From Methanoplanus endosymbiosus (lineage in GTDB: Archaea; Halobacteriota; Methanomicrobia; Methanomicrobiales; Methanomicrobiaceae): DNA of 64,000 nucleotides. The translations under genes and the position numbers were made by a program. The stretch spans positions 2,616,935 to 2,680,934 of the forward strand of contig NZ_CP096115.1 of assembly GCF_024662215.1 (NCBI RefSeq), in the 5' to 3' direction. The stretch's first letter is position 1, and every line of letters starts with the position of its first letter. The notes under the pieces were generated by a model. The model was not told the DNA's origin, did not search any database, and worked only from the letters and a program-made list of their open reading frames with translations. Shown here piece after piece: positions 42,605 through 52,125 of this stretch.

Positions 42605-43660
42605 TTATCCGACTGGGACAAGGTTGTCGTTTTCAGGGTCTCGGAGAACTCTGATCTCTGAACCTTCTCTTATATACAGCCACTTTGGTATCAGCACCTC
42701 GCGGCTTTCATAATTTTTCGGGTCTAAAATTCCGGCTGTGTTGCCTTCGGTATATGTAACAAGGGCGTTTTCAATTACCCTGATATTTCCGACTGATCTC
42801 TCTACGTCATCCTCCCGCAGGGATTTTAACATGCCGTCCTCAAAATCAAAGACTTTCAGAAGTCCGGACTCGATATACCTTACTTCGAGGTATTTTCCTT
42901 TGGAGTAGAGTATCTCACCCTTCTGGTATCTTGGAAGCTTTATTAAGTAGGTTATCCTGTACAGCGGCCTTCCGTCCTTCTCGCCTATCAGTTTCGGGTG
43001 TTTTGTTATTTTTCCGCCAAGCCTTTTTTTGATCTCTCTTGATATGCTCTCGCCGAGATTGTGGCTGCTTATGACAATATCGATCCCGTCTTTTGTATTC
43101 TTGGTCTCAGTGATGAATGAGAGCCTTTCTCCGGCATTCTGGACACTGTCCTCAATTTCGGTTGCTATCTCTTCTGAAACTGCACGTTCATGATCATCGG
43201 GCCTTCTGCCTTCTGCCCTTACCTGAATGACTCCGGCATAGTATCCGCCGGATAATCTGCTGCACCTGTCGCACTGCTCTTTGATCCATACGATGAGTGT
43301 TCTGCATTCATCTTCCACATGCCTGCCGTAGAGTTCTCCTGATATCATTATCTTTACTGAGGTTCTGTTCGGGCTTGGTTCAAAGTGGGAGAGCTGTATG
43401 TTGTAGTCATACATATCCTCATGCAGGTGAACTGCGGAGAGGGCGATCTCTGCAATGAGGTCTTCCATTTCCACCTTGCAGTCTGTCCATATTGCTCCGT
43501 TTTTCATTGAACCGCATGTGGGGCATTGTGTGCACTGCACTCTTGGGTCACAGACTAACCATTCTGTTTCGGCGATTCTGCATTCCGGACAAAGGCCCTT
43601 TTTTGTAGGTTTTCCGCATTTTGGGCAGATGTTCTGTTTGATGTCAATATTTTCGGTCAT
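42605..43660 (-). CDS. NMD3-family ribosome protein
   Basis: 351 residues. N-terminal zinc fingers CPKCGKPTKKGLCPEC and CTQCPTCG (residues 12-50), an RNA-binding middle and the SKGKYLEVRYIESG beta region match archaeal NMD3. Eukaryotic NMD3 is the adaptor that exports the 60S subunit; the archaeal form probably acts in large-subunit maturation. It is coupled to the DUF424 gene upstream by a four-base overlap. Confidence 0.85.
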   Translation of the reverse strand: MTENIDIKQNICPKCGKPTKKGLCPECRIAETEWLVCDPRVQCTQCPTCGSMKNGAIWTDCKVEMEDLIAEIALSAVHLHEDMYDYNIQLSHFEPSPNRTSVKIMISGELYGRHVEDECRTLIVWIKEQCDRCSRLSGGYYAGVIQVRAEGRRPDDHERAVSEEIATEIEDSVQNAGERLSFITETKNTKDGIDIVISSHNLGESISREIKKRLGGKITKHPKLIGEKDGRPLYRITYLIKLPRYQKGEILYSKGKYLEVRYIESGLLKVFDFEDGMLKSLREDDVERSVGNIRVIENALVTYTEGNTAGILDPKNYESREVLIPKWLYIREGSEIRVLRDPENDNLVPVG

Positions 43661-43944
43661 AGGATCTGTGCGTGTGGTATGTCTTGTATGTATATGCAGT
43701 AGTCTTCGTCAGCCAGTCCGCATCTGACTGCAACTGCTATTACTCTCTTTCCGATGAGGTTGGCATTTGTTGCCTTCTTTAGTGCCTCTTCAAACTCTTC
43801 TTCAGTGACTTTTTCATTCCCGTAAAAATTTTCACTGACCTCAATCTCTATTTTCTCATCTGATAATGTTGTATTCAATAATTCACAGTCGCATGCAGCA
43901 AGGATCTCTTCGCATCCCGGCGATCTGTGTATCTTCATGTACAT
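43657..43944 (-). CDS. DUF424 family protein
   Basis: 95 residues. The sequence EILAACDCELLNTTLSDEKI and GKRVIAVAVRCGLADEDYC is typical of the small archaeal DUF424 family, which lies beside NMD3 or translation genes in many euryarchaea. Its overlap with nmd3 supports a linked ribosome-related role, but the function is unknown. Confidence 0.7.
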   Translation of the reverse strand: MYMKIHRSPGCEEILAACDCELLNTTLSDEKIEIEVSENFYGNEKVTEEEFEEALKKATNANLIGKRVIAVAVRCGLADEDYCIYIQDIPHAQIL

Positions 43945-44167
43945 ATCATTAGTATCTGTCTGTAGTATTGAATAAAGGAAATGATGGTGCAGTCCGGGAT
44001 GTCCTGTTATTGTTTTTTTTCGGATTGAAGTTCCGGTACTGTATGCTTGTGGTGTATTGTCTCTCTGTTGTCAGTGCATTTTTGTAGATTACTGCTGCAA
44101 ATGCTCTGTTTTTCCGGAAAAATAGGTTTTAATGTTATTTTATTTGTTATATGTCTGGTTTGGTATT

Positions 44168-45001
44168 TCAGCCTAAGTTAATCTCAACGCCGTAGATCTT
44201 CTCTGGATTGTCTTTATGAATTTTATATGCCTGTTCTTCTGTTATTTTTCCGGATTCGATGAGCTTTCGTGTAAAACGCGGGACTGACTTAGGACCGATT
44301 ACAGAGCCGGGCCGGCTGTTTTCGTCCATGTAGTCGCTCTCCATGGTAAAGAGCCGCCCCTGCCGGGCAAGGTCGGGTATTGCCTCATGTTTTGCGATTA
44401 GTGAGGGTGTGAGAGGTGTCTCCGGGATTCCGAAATGCTTTACAATTCTGTGGATGTCCATCCCGGATTTTTGTGCCATTGTTACGACATCTTCACACGG
44501 GCCGGTCTCGGCATGGATCTGAAGCGCGCAGTCTGCATCATGCGCAAGGGCTATTGCATGTGCAAGCACTCTGTTGGAGGCATCCCATACATCCGGAGTT
44601 ACTTCGTAGTGCGGCCTTCCGCTCTTTAAGGCCACTGCTTCACCGTTTCTTACATATTCTGCCGCAACAGTAAGTCCGGCAGACATCACATCTGCTGCTT
44701 CTTCAACGGTCATTCCGGCGGCCGTTAGTTTGCCTATCTCTGCCGGGTGGACTCCGAGAATCGGGAATGTCTTCACTCCGTTCTCTGTTATCTCATCTGC
44801 AAGTTGTATTGTCTTTTCAAATACAGGTCTGAAGTCCTCTCCTGACTGCGGGGTAATTCCAAAAGACCAGGATGGCTTTGTAACAAGGAATATGTGCGTG
44901 CCGCCTGATCTCTTGAATTCCAGTGCTGCTTTTATTCCTTTTCCATTGACCGGATCTATGTGCATGTGGTCATCGGTTATGGGTATATCTTTCAGAATCA
45001 T
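44168..45001 (-). CDS. TatD-related metal-dependent hydrolase (TIM barrel)
   Basis: 277 residues. TDDHMHIDP near residue 9 holds the HxH metal ligands, IHAETG near residue 160 and MESDYMDE near residue 223 add further ligands of amidohydrolase/TatD-like barrels. The archaeal branch of this family is a predicted hydrolase without known substrate; nuclease activity cannot be assumed. It stands alone. Confidence 0.75.
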   Translation of the reverse strand: MILKDIPITDDHMHIDPVNGKGIKAALEFKRSGGTHIFLVTKPSWSFGITPQSGEDFRPVFEKTIQLADEITENGVKTFPILGVHPAEIGKLTAAGMTVEEAADVMSAGLTVAAEYVRNGEAVALKSGRPHYEVTPDVWDASNRVLAHAIALAHDADCALQIHAETGPCEDVVTMAQKSGMDIHRIVKHFGIPETPLTPSLIAKHEAIPDLARQGRLFTMESDYMDENSRPGSVIGPKSVPRFTRKLIESGKITEEQAYKIHKDNPEKIYGVEINLG

Positions 45002-45140
45002 TGTGGTGGAAAAATTATGCTGGATGGTTGTCTGCCGGTGTAATGGTCTGTTCTGTCAGCCGGCAGTCTCTTCTGTTGTTTCTGGTAAATCCGGATGTAT
45101 GAGTCCGGATCTGTTAATGCCTGTTCAGATGAATCCTTTT

Positions 45141-45234
45141 CAGATCAGTTCAATTCAGTTCAGATCAGTTTAATTCAGTTTAATTCAGTTTAATTCAGTT
45201 TAATTCAGTTTAATTCAGTTCAGATCAGTTCAAT
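45141..45234. repeat. 10-bp tandem repeat array after mptD
   Basis: About nine units of ten bases, mostly TAATTCAGTT (five in a row) with CAGATCAGTT and CAATTCAGTT variants. The array begins inside the last codons of the leftward mptD gene (stop at 45220) and extends past it. A period of ten matches one DNA helix turn, so the A/T patch recurs on one face. Confidence 0.9.
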
Positions 45235-45612
45235 GATTGTCATCATCGGGTAGTCTTCCTCTACCTTTAGCTGTGCATGGCATGTTGCATTCCCTACTTT
45301 TGTCCTGATTTTTACATCAAACATCTTTCCGGATAGTTCACTGTAGCCGAATGCGTTTAAGACCATCTGTGAGGTGTCTATTTTTACTGTGATCTCATCA
45401 ACATAGGGCTGAAGTCCTACTGCACCTTCAATTGCCTTCTCAACGCTTCCGGCAGTCTGCGGGGAGATTGGTGTGCCTACCCACTGGTGGTAGAGTGCTC
45501 CGAGTTTGATTCCGGCTTCAAATGCTGCTTTTGCTTTTTTCTCCATAATCATATTTTGCAGTTTATCAGCATTAAATAGTAACGGGATAATCGGGTTGTT
45601 GCGGATCGTCAT
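45220..45612 (-). CDS. mptD: Archaeal dihydroneopterin aldolase
   Basis: Up to 130 residues. AAFEAGIKLGALYHQWVGTP (residues 29-48) and TAGSVEKAIEGAVGLQPYV are the hallmark of the archaeal dihydroneopterin aldolase MptD, which cleaves 7,8-dihydroneopterin in methanopterin synthesis. Starts at 45612, 45552 or 45546 are possible; a TATTTAATG box about 25 bases before 45552 suggests a leaderless 110-residue form. It is flanked on both sides by tandem repeats. Confidence 0.8.
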   Translation of the reverse strand: MTIRNNPIIPLLFNADKLQNMIMEKKAKAAFEAGIKLGALYHQWVGTPISPQTAGSVEKAIEGAVGLQPYVDEITVKIDTSQMVLNAFGYSELSGKMFDVKIRTKVGNATCHAQLKVEEDYPMMTIIELI

Positions 45613-45648
45613 GGATCATAATCAGACCATAATTGGATCATATCTGAC

Positions 45649-45741
45649 CCTAATCGGATCATTTTTGCAATGATCTAATCCTAATTGGATCATTTTTGCA
45701 ATGATCTAATCCTAATCGGATCATTTTTGCAATGATTAGGT
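45649..45741. repeat. Three 31-bp hairpin repeats upstream of mptD
   Basis: Three tandem units of CCTAATCGGATCATTTTTGC and AATGATCTAAT (the second has one base changed, the last is partial). Each unit folds as GATCATT/AATGATC around a TTTGC loop. Weaker partial copies precede it at 45610-45648. They sit 40 bases upstream of mptD and just after the broken gene. Confidence 0.85.
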
Positions 45742-45758
45742 TAGAATATAATTTCACT

Positions 45759-46510
45759 TCAGGAATTGAGTCTGTAGGTTGTTGTTCTCCCTTTTCCGGC
45801 CTGTTTTAGAATTTTCATTGATTCAAGTTCGATGAGTTCTCTCTTTGTTGTTCCGCTTGAAACAGAATTCAGTTCCCGATATATCTTATTTGAGATCTCC
45901 CCGTTGTTGATAACATACTCAACTGCTCTTATCTGGCGTTCATTGAGATTTTTCTCCATTATAATGTCTTGAATTGAAAGTCTAGTGTTTATTAGGGGTT
46001 TGACATTGTCTGTAACTTCAGCATCGCCGGTTTCAACTGTTTCTGTTGTTTTGGCATTCTTCCGGAAATAGACCGAAAAACCATCCATCTCCTCTTTAAA
46101 TTCCGGCTCAGGCAGTCCTGCCTCCAGAAATTCTTTTGATATTCTTTCTATGCCGCTACCCCAGAATTCTATGAAATTTGCCCTGCACATCATATTTACA
46201 ATGAGTGGGTTACAGGGGACAGACGAATGTGGGCTGTGCAAATCCTTGATTGTGATCCTCTTTGGCGGTCCCATCGGATTGTAAAACCAGATGTGATCAT
46301 CAAAGATCTTGATCTGTGTCTGCCTGTTGGACTTAAAATAATCCTGGTGAACAACAGCATTCAGCAGCACCTTACGTATAGAATTAAGCGGATAGTTTCA
46401 GACATCCTTTCTTCTGAATGAGTCTCCCGGAAATTCGTACCTGACCTCTATATAATTCCGGATTGCTTCTTCTGATTCTTCAATCTGTCTGAAGAGATTT
46501 CCATCAATGA
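45759..46510 (-). pseudogene. Broken Schlafen/AlbA_2-type HATPase_c_4 regulator
   Basis: The minus strand reads from 46510 FIDGNLFRQIEESEEAIRNY...RRKDV, then a TGA at 46398-46400, then continues in frame with NYPLNSIRKVLLNAVVHQDY to TAA at 45759. The family normally has Trp at the stop (DVW-YPLEAIREAL). The N-terminal AlbA_2/Slfn domain is missing, and the remaining HATPase_c_4 and C-terminal HTH parts (LNERQIRAVEYVINNG) look intact. The upstream piece ends exactly at the neighbouring JAB gene. A truncated, inactivated transcriptional regulator is the simplest reading; the intact C-terminal frame of 203 codons could still be made. Confidence 0.75.
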
Positions 46511-47052
46511 ATCAGGTCTGATGCCTTAACAGGCCGGTCCTCATACGTCATGCAGTAGTACCTAAGATCCATATCCCTCGCTACAGTTTCCCATAAGAAA
46601 TCCGGAGCTGAAAGCCTCAGGTTCAGCGGCAGCCTGCATGAGCGTATCTTAAAGCATTTTGATATGTCCCTATATATAGTCCCTGAAAAGTATTCCTCAC
46701 CCTCCGGAGGCATCATGATATAGACATGACTGCTGGTTACAACAATCATTCCCCTCATTGAACATGCACAGGCCGTATATATGTCATTTATGGAAAATGA
46801 CCCGCCACGGGGGTGATTGTGCATAAAGACAGTGCCAAAGAGCCTCATAATCTCCCTGTGGCTGAACTGTATCTTCCACCGGCTTCCCTTCAGGCTGAAT
46901 AAATGCTCAGAATTCCGATCAAATACAAAAGCATGCTCAAGATAATTGTCCCGGATTTTTACTGCATAGTTCATAACTGTGGCAGCATTCTTTTTTTCCG
47001 GGTCAGTTGTGTTGATAACGGCTGTGGTACCTCCGGCTTTGTTCTCACACAT
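46504..47052 (-). CDS. JAB/JAMM-like metalloprotease-fold protein
   Basis: 182 residues. MHNHPRGGSFSINDIYTA near residue 76 gives the HxH...S..D pattern of JAB/RadC domains, with one residue less between the histidines and serine than RadC. The C-terminus is mixed and unrecognised. Such domains remove ubiquitin-like tags or occur in mobile elements. Its 3' end overlaps the broken gene behind it by 7 bases, so a deletion or insertion joined them. Confidence 0.6.
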   Translation of the reverse strand: MCENKAGGTTAVINTTDPEKKNAATVMNYAVKIRDNYLEHAFVFDRNSEHLFSLKGSRWKIQFSHREIMRLFGTVFMHNHPRGGSFSINDIYTACACSMRGMIVVTSSHVYIMMPPEGEEYFSGTIYRDISKCFKIRSCRLPLNLRLSAPDFLWETVARDMDLRYYCMTYEDRPVKASDLIH

Positions 47053-47177
47053 TAAAAATAATTTTTTCTATTACAAATTAAATTTAATTGGTGTGGTGGA
47101 GGCTATAAATAATAAACATCGTTTTGGAAAAGTATGTGTATAAAAAAGAAAATTCCGGGTTTAACCCTTCTTGTTTC

Positions 47178-49298
47178 TCAGATCAGCTTAATGATGCCAT
47201 GCCTCGGCTCCATCGCCTCTCCGCTTCTTAAGAGGTCATCAATCCTCTTTCTTATATCATCCTTATTGTGGCCCTTCTGCTGAAGTATCTCCTGCACCTC
47301 TTCAATGCGGGTATATCCATTGTCATCCGCATTGTTTCTGATAGTCTCCTTGATCTCCCGGATAATATCACGACGCTGTTTTGGAATGCCTGTGACAAGC
47401 TTGTCAATATCAAAACTTCCGGTATCGGGGTCATATGCAACATCCCTTAAGCAGCGGTCAACAATCCTGATAACCCTCTCAGCATCCTCCGTCTCAATCT
47501 TTTTGGAGAGCCTTATCCTTGCACTGGCTTCAGAAAGCCTCACAAGCGCTTCAAGCTGCCTTGCAGTGACAGGCACAGGCTTGTTGTCATCCGCAAATCC
47601 TCTCAGGTTGAGATAGTAATCAATCAGCTTCTCCTTGGCTTCCTTTGAGAGCAGAGGGAAGCAGTTTCTCTTGGAATACGCGATATATTTCCTGAAGAGG
47701 ATTGGATCAATATCCGGAGTTACAGGTGCAAGTGCCCTTTCGATATACTCCGCATCTATACCCTCAATCGCCTCTTTTTTGGTATGCTCAATAAGCTCTC
47801 CAACTTCGTGGGCTTTGAGTATATGCTCACCGATTGCACGGTCAAGCGTGTTGTTCGGCTTATCCTTCATAACAAATATGAGATCAAAACGTGATAGCAG
47901 GGATGGCGGCATATTGATCTGCTCTGCCATAGGTGCAAATTCATCAAACCGTCCCATCTTCGGGTTTGCCGCACCAAGCAGTGCACACCGGGATCTTAAG
48001 GTCGCCGTAATTCCTGCCTTGGCTATGGAGATGGACTGCTGTTCCATCGCCTCGTGCAGAGCGCTTCTGTCCTCCTTCGCCATCTTATCCATCTCATCCA
48101 CTGCGGCTATACCCATATCCGCAAGGACGAGTGCACCTGCTTCAAGTGTCCACCTGCCGTCACCAAATTCGTCCTTAACCGCTGTTGCAGTAAGTCCGGC
48201 AGAGGTGGAGGACTTTCCGCTCGTATAAATCCCCCTTGGCGAGAGCCTTATCACATAACGGAGCATCTGGGACTTGGCAATACCCGGATCTCCGACAAGG
48301 AGCATATGAATATCGCCACGAAGATGGCTCCCGTCCGGAAGTTCCTTCATGATTCCACCAAAGAGAATGAGTGATATTGCCTCCTTCACCTCATCATTGC
48401 CGTAAATTGATGGCGCAATTGAATGTGAAAACTTATAATAGAGATCCGGGTCACGGCTCAGCTCCATTATATGCTCTTCGTCCTCCTCAGAGATTGCCAC
48501 CTCCTCAAATTCCTTCTCACTCATCTCAAGGGAATTTGCCTCAAGGTAGATGTCAAAGAGAGAACTCTTGTTTCCGTGTGTTACACGCTGAATTGACCTT
48601 AATATCCCGTTGATGACTATACGGTCACCCGGCGCTGCTATTGCAACGAGATCATCTGTGATGTCAACATCAATCGTCTCAGGCTGCTCACCGCCCCTGA
48701 GGCCCTCAGGCGACTCCTGCATCCTGACCTTCTGAACATCCAGAAATTTGGAGAGGGACGGGACAAGCTCCATCTTTGTCGCCCGCTCGCACTGTTCACA
48801 CGGCCTGTACGGCTCCTGAAACTTTCCATAGCCCTGCCTGTAGGGGGGTGTCATAGTTCCGCAGGTAAGGCACCTGAACACCGCAGATGTCAGCCTAGGT
48901 CTGACCTCGGTTACCTTTCTGACAATTCCCTCAATTGAGATGAATGTGTTGATGTGGTGCGCCCTTATTTCCCTGGCTGCTATTTTTTTAGGCAGGCCGA
49001 TAAACCGGATATTAACCTCGTCTGCCTTCTCTTCCTCGTCCTTTGTAAAGATCAGATTGTTATTCTTTATCGCGTCCCTGACATCGCCTATTACCTTGCC
49101 TGGGTTTTTCAGGATCTCATCTGCAAGTGAAAGACCCTTCTTGCCCCACTTCTCAAGCTTCCGGTAGTCAATTACAACCGATCTCTTATGCGGGAATTCT
49201 CTGGCAATCTCACTCAGTTCTGCCTTATAGTGCTTCTTTAAAAATCGGGTCCAGTCTCCCACCCTGTCAGTAACATTTGCACTATTCTCTTCTGCCAA
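47178..49298 (-). CDS. mcm: MCM replicative DNA helicase
   Basis: 706 residues. The N-terminal domain carries a zinc motif (CLTCGT and CEQC, about residues 138-165). The AAA+ part has Walker A GDPGIAKSQML near residue 342, Walker B LADMGIAAVDEMDKM and arginine-finger SRFDLIF; a C-terminal winged helix (RRDIIREIKETIRNN) ends it. It unwinds DNA as a hexamer in replication. It lies 48 bases behind rfcS, in a leftward replication operon. Confidence 0.95.
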   Translation of the reverse strand: MAEENSANVTDRVGDWTRFLKKHYKAELSEIAREFPHKRSVVIDYRKLEKWGKKGLSLADEILKNPGKVIGDVRDAIKNNNLIFTKDEEEKADEVNIRFIGLPKKIAAREIRAHHINTFISIEGIVRKVTEVRPRLTSAVFRCLTCGTMTPPYRQGYGKFQEPYRPCEQCERATKMELVPSLSKFLDVQKVRMQESPEGLRGGEQPETIDVDITDDLVAIAAPGDRIVINGILRSIQRVTHGNKSSLFDIYLEANSLEMSEKEFEEVAISEEDEEHIMELSRDPDLYYKFSHSIAPSIYGNDEVKEAISLILFGGIMKELPDGSHLRGDIHMLLVGDPGIAKSQMLRYVIRLSPRGIYTSGKSSTSAGLTATAVKDEFGDGRWTLEAGALVLADMGIAAVDEMDKMAKEDRSALHEAMEQQSISIAKAGITATLRSRCALLGAANPKMGRFDEFAPMAEQINMPPSLLSRFDLIFVMKDKPNNTLDRAIGEHILKAHEVGELIEHTKKEAIEGIDAEYIERALAPVTPDIDPILFRKYIAYSKRNCFPLLSKEAKEKLIDYYLNLRGFADDNKPVPVTARQLEALVRLSEASARIRLSKKIETEDAERVIRIVDRCLRDVAYDPDTGSFDIDKLVTGIPKQRRDIIREIKETIRNNADDNGYTRIEEVQEILQQKGHNKDDIRKRIDDLLRSGEAMEPRHGIIKLI

Positions 49299-49346
49299 AA
49301 ATCTCCTCCCTTACTATTATTATGCTGTATTATCTCTGTTTAAAGT

Positions 49347-50324
49347 TCAGTTTCCGGCGCATTTTCGTGCACTTATTACCGACCTTGCAATGAGGGCTTC
49401 CATCTGAATACCAGGATCTGATCCCTCACTTATTCTGAAATCAGTCTCACCAAGATGTGAGATCATCTCAAGCTTAAGTTCACGGCCTATTGATTTGTGG
49501 CCGACAATGGTTCTGTATAACTGATTTATCAGTTCGTTTGGTGCAATGCCCCTCTTTATTGTGAGTTCATCCAGCTTATGCTCTGCACCATCAAAGTCGG
49601 CTTCGATGATAATCTCTAAAAGCTCCAGAATCTCATCCGGTTTTGCAGTCGAGGTGATCTCAAAGATCATCTCCTCTTTTATCTCCGGATCTATTATCGC
49701 TGCACCCTGAAGCGCATTTATGGCCTTTCTCATATCTCCGGCTGACACATAAATTATCGCGCTTATCGCATCTTCTGAGAGTGTCAGACCCTCATGCTCG
49801 GCGATCTTCATCAGTTCTTCGGTTATTGCTTCCCGGTCGAGCGGCCTGAAACGGTATATTGCACACCGGGACTGTATCGGGTCAATTATCTTGGATGAAT
49901 AGTTACATGAGAGAATAAAGCGGCATGTCCTCGCATAATTCTCCATTGTCCTTCTGAGGGCCGCCTGTGCATCGTTTGTCAGTGCGTCCGCCTCGTCAAG
50001 GAAGAGTATCTTAAACTCCGCGCCTCCCATCGGTGCTGTCCTTGCAAACTGCTTGATCTGATTTCTGACAACATCAATCCCCCTCTCATCCGAAGCATTC
50101 ATCTCCCTGAAATTGACATTCCAGTGCTCCCCGTAGAACTCCTTTGCAAGTGCCACAGCAGATGTGGTCTTGCCTATCCCTGCTGTCCCGGTAAAGAGGA
50201 GGTGGGGCAGGCTTTTTGTTTTCACGTAGGATTTCAGGCGTGATATTATCTCTTTCTGGCCAACGACATCGTCAAGTTTTTTGGGCCTGTATTTCTCTAT
50301 CCAGATTGTATTTGAATCATCCAT
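49347..50324 (-). CDS. rfcS: Replication factor C small subunit
   Basis: 325 residues. [16 protein letters not shown], Walker [10 protein letters not shown] (about residues 45-53), FLDEADALT and the arginine finger IQSRCAIY are all intact. It loads the PCNA clamp together with the large subunit. It is the standard copy, unlike the changed paralog at 37772. The gene precedes mcm in the same operon. Confidence 0.95.
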   Translation of the reverse strand: MDDSNTIWIEKYRPKKLDDVVGQKEIISRLKSYVKTKSLPHLLFTGTAGIGKTTSAVALAKEFYGEHWNVNFREMNASDERGIDVVRNQIKQFARTAPMGGAEFKILFLDEADALTNDAQAALRRTMENYARTCRFILSCNYSSKIIDPIQSRCAIYRFRPLDREAITEELMKIAEHEGLTLSEDAISAIIYVSAGDMRKAINALQGAAIIDPEIKEEMIFEITSTAKPDEILELLEIIIEADFDGAEHKLDELTIKRGIAPNELINQLYRTIVGHKSIGRELKLEMISHLGETDFRISEGSDPGIQMEALIARSVISARKCAGN

Positions 50325-50532
50325 GCGTCAGACTTCCGTATTTGGTTTATATTATCTTCGACTGTGTGCCGTGCTCTGAATTTCTGCTCTGTTGTAAGAA
50401 TTATTTGTCCCCGGAGAACTAATTATTATTCAGTAAATATTTTGTCAGTATGTGACTTTAAGTAATTCACCCGGAATGATGAGCCGGAATATTGCGTGCA
50501 TACTGACTAAAACTTATAATGGATGCCTGATT

Positions 50533-51291
50533 ATGCCAAAACCGCCAGAATATATGTTTGCATGCGAATTTGAACGGATATCTCCGGGCAAGAAAGATCT
50601 GCATCTCCCTTCCGGAAAAATTTTGTCAGAGGATGTATTCATATCCGGCGCACTGACAGAGCGGTCTCTGAATAAGATGCAGAAGAGGGTTTTTATGAGG
50701 GTTGCGGATGCAACCGGCGTTTTCATTGTGAGCGCACCGGAAAAATCCCCGGTGGCGGAGAGTCTGCTCTCCCTGAAGGTTCCGTCATTCGTATCAGTCT
50801 ATGGCAGGCTCTCATCCGGATATTATGAGGGCCGTCTGCACCCGCTCATCATACCATATGCTGCTAAGGAGATATCTTCTGAAGTCAGGGACAGTCTGGT
50901 GACAGAGACCGCAAAGAGAACGGTGCAGAGAATTAAGGGGTCAGGGCGGCCGGCATCAGATATAATTCCGGTTTTAAATTCTGCAAAACTGATGCTTGGC
51001 ACTGTCAGGGAGAGGGCCGGTTCTGATACTGTATTACCTTTTGTCAGCAGTGCTGATGGTGCATCCACGCAGGCGCAGGCTATTGGCGCAGATGATGCCT
51101 CACTGAGGGATGAGGTGATAATTCCGATAATAAAGGCCGGAAGCGGGAAGAAGGGAATTATAATGGATGAACTCTTTAATAAGTGCAGAGCGGCAAATAT
51201 TCCGGATGACAGGGCCAGATCCATTCTTAAAGAGATGCTTACAGAGGGTGACTGCTATATGCCGCCCGGCGGTTATCTGAAATTACTCTGA
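50533..51291 (+). CDS. Possible RPA-associated protein (OB-fold type)
   Basis: 252 residues from the ATG at 50533. A strand-rich N-terminal part (LPSGKILSEDVFISGALTER; VADATGVFIVSAPE) looks like the OB-fold region of COG3390 RPA-associated proteins, followed by a winged-helix C-terminus (IMDELFNKCRAANIPDDRAR). The family binds single-stranded DNA with RPA. Neighbours are rfcS and tbp. An ATG at 50452 would add 27 residues that do not look like the family. Confidence 0.6.
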   Translation: MPKPPEYMFACEFERISPGKKDLHLPSGKILSEDVFISGALTERSLNKMQKRVFMRVADATGVFIVSAPEKSPVAESLLSLKVPSFVSVYGRLSSGYYEGRLHPLIIPYAAKEISSEVRDSLVTETAKRTVQRIKGSGRPASDIIPVLNSAKLMLGTVRERAGSDTVLPFVSSADGASTQAQAIGADDASLRDEVIIPIIKAGSGKKGIIMDELFNKCRAANIPDDRARSILKEMLTEGDCYMPPGGYLKLL

Positions 51292-51570
51292 TATTTATGA
51301 GGGGGCAGATGTGACACTGATTATGCAGAATAATTTCAGAAGGATGTATCTCTCCTGTCAATGAAATGGTGGCGATTTGCCCCTTTATGATTATAAATTG
51401 TGCAATGTGCAGTTAAATATTGCACTGTGCAGTTTTTTACTGTTTTCCCGGTGTTTGTCTGCCGGAATTCTGATAATAAGTACAATTCCCGGAATTGTGA
51501 TAAAATGTACAATTGTCCTGCTCCTGCGCAGGCAGTTGTTATAAGAAAATTATTGGTTTGATCTTCTTCA
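51292..51570. other. Convergent intergenic region with palindrome
   Basis: 279 bases between two convergent genes. ACAATTCC-C-GGAATTGT at 51482-51498 is a perfect inverted repeat, and GCAATGTGCAG/GCACTGTGCAG repeats occur near 51400-51440. They may serve as terminators. No gene seen. Confidence 0.45.
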
Positions 51571-52125
51571 TTACATTATACTGTCAAGTTTTGATTCAAG
51601 AACATCAAGGCCGCTTTTTATATCCTCCATATTCTTTCCGCCGGTCAGGATTATCTTTCCGGATGAGAAGATAAGCGCGACAATCTTTGGTTTTTCTATT
51701 CTGTAAACCAGTCCCGGGAACTGTTCAGGTTCATACTCAATATTTTCAAGATTAAGCGTAACAACGATTCTGTTGAGGTTTACCGGCTTTCCCATGTCAT
51801 ATGAGCACACAATGTTTGTAACCTTGACATTGGGCACGTCAAATGTATCCACTCCGTTCTCTTTCAGCGATTTTATGATGATGTCAAGCCCTTTTCCAAG
51901 GTCTTCATTATTCCTTATCCCTGTCAGAACAACTTTTCCGGAGGAGAACAAAAGAGCCGCAATCTTAGGCACAGTTATCCTTAATACAGCCCCTGGAAAT
52001 CTCTTTGTATTAAGCTCACAATTTTCAATGTTTTCTGAAATTGACTGCAAATCCATCTCTTTTGCGATTTCTCCGGATGCAACAATATTTTCAATCTTAA
52101 GTGAGTCGTAACTCTTCTCAGCCAT
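51571..52125 (-). CDS. tbp: TATA-box-binding protein
   Basis: 184 residues with the two internal repeats of TBP. The repeat halves include KRFPGAVLRITVPKIAALLF and PEQFPGLVYRIEKPKIVALI, each about 90 residues. It binds the TATA box and starts transcription with TFB. Length and two-fold symmetry fit archaeal TBP. It is transcribed away from the synthetase gene. Confidence 0.95.
   Translation of the reverse strand: MAEKSYDSLKIENIVASGEIAKEMDLQSISENIENCELNTKRFPGAVLRITVPKIAALLFSSGKVVLTGIRNNEDLGKGLDIIIKSLKENGVDTFDVPNVKVTNIVCSYDMGKPVNLNRIVVTLNLENIEYEPEQFPGLVYRIEKPKIVALIFSSGKIILTGGKNMEDIKSGLDVLESKLDSIM

Noticed and set aside
45141-45741. Repeats around mptD as a CRISPR array
   Set aside because: Units are directly tandem with no spacers; 10-bp and 31-bp periods do not fit CRISPR, and no cas genes are present.
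46398-46400. TGA as selenocysteine or recoded Trp
   Set aside because: Relatives have Trp, no SECIS or Sec machinery seen here, and the gene is also truncated at its 5' end.
47635-48228. 197-codon frame on the plus strand opposite mcm
   Set aside because: It is a shadow of the conserved mcm gene on the other strand; no family features.
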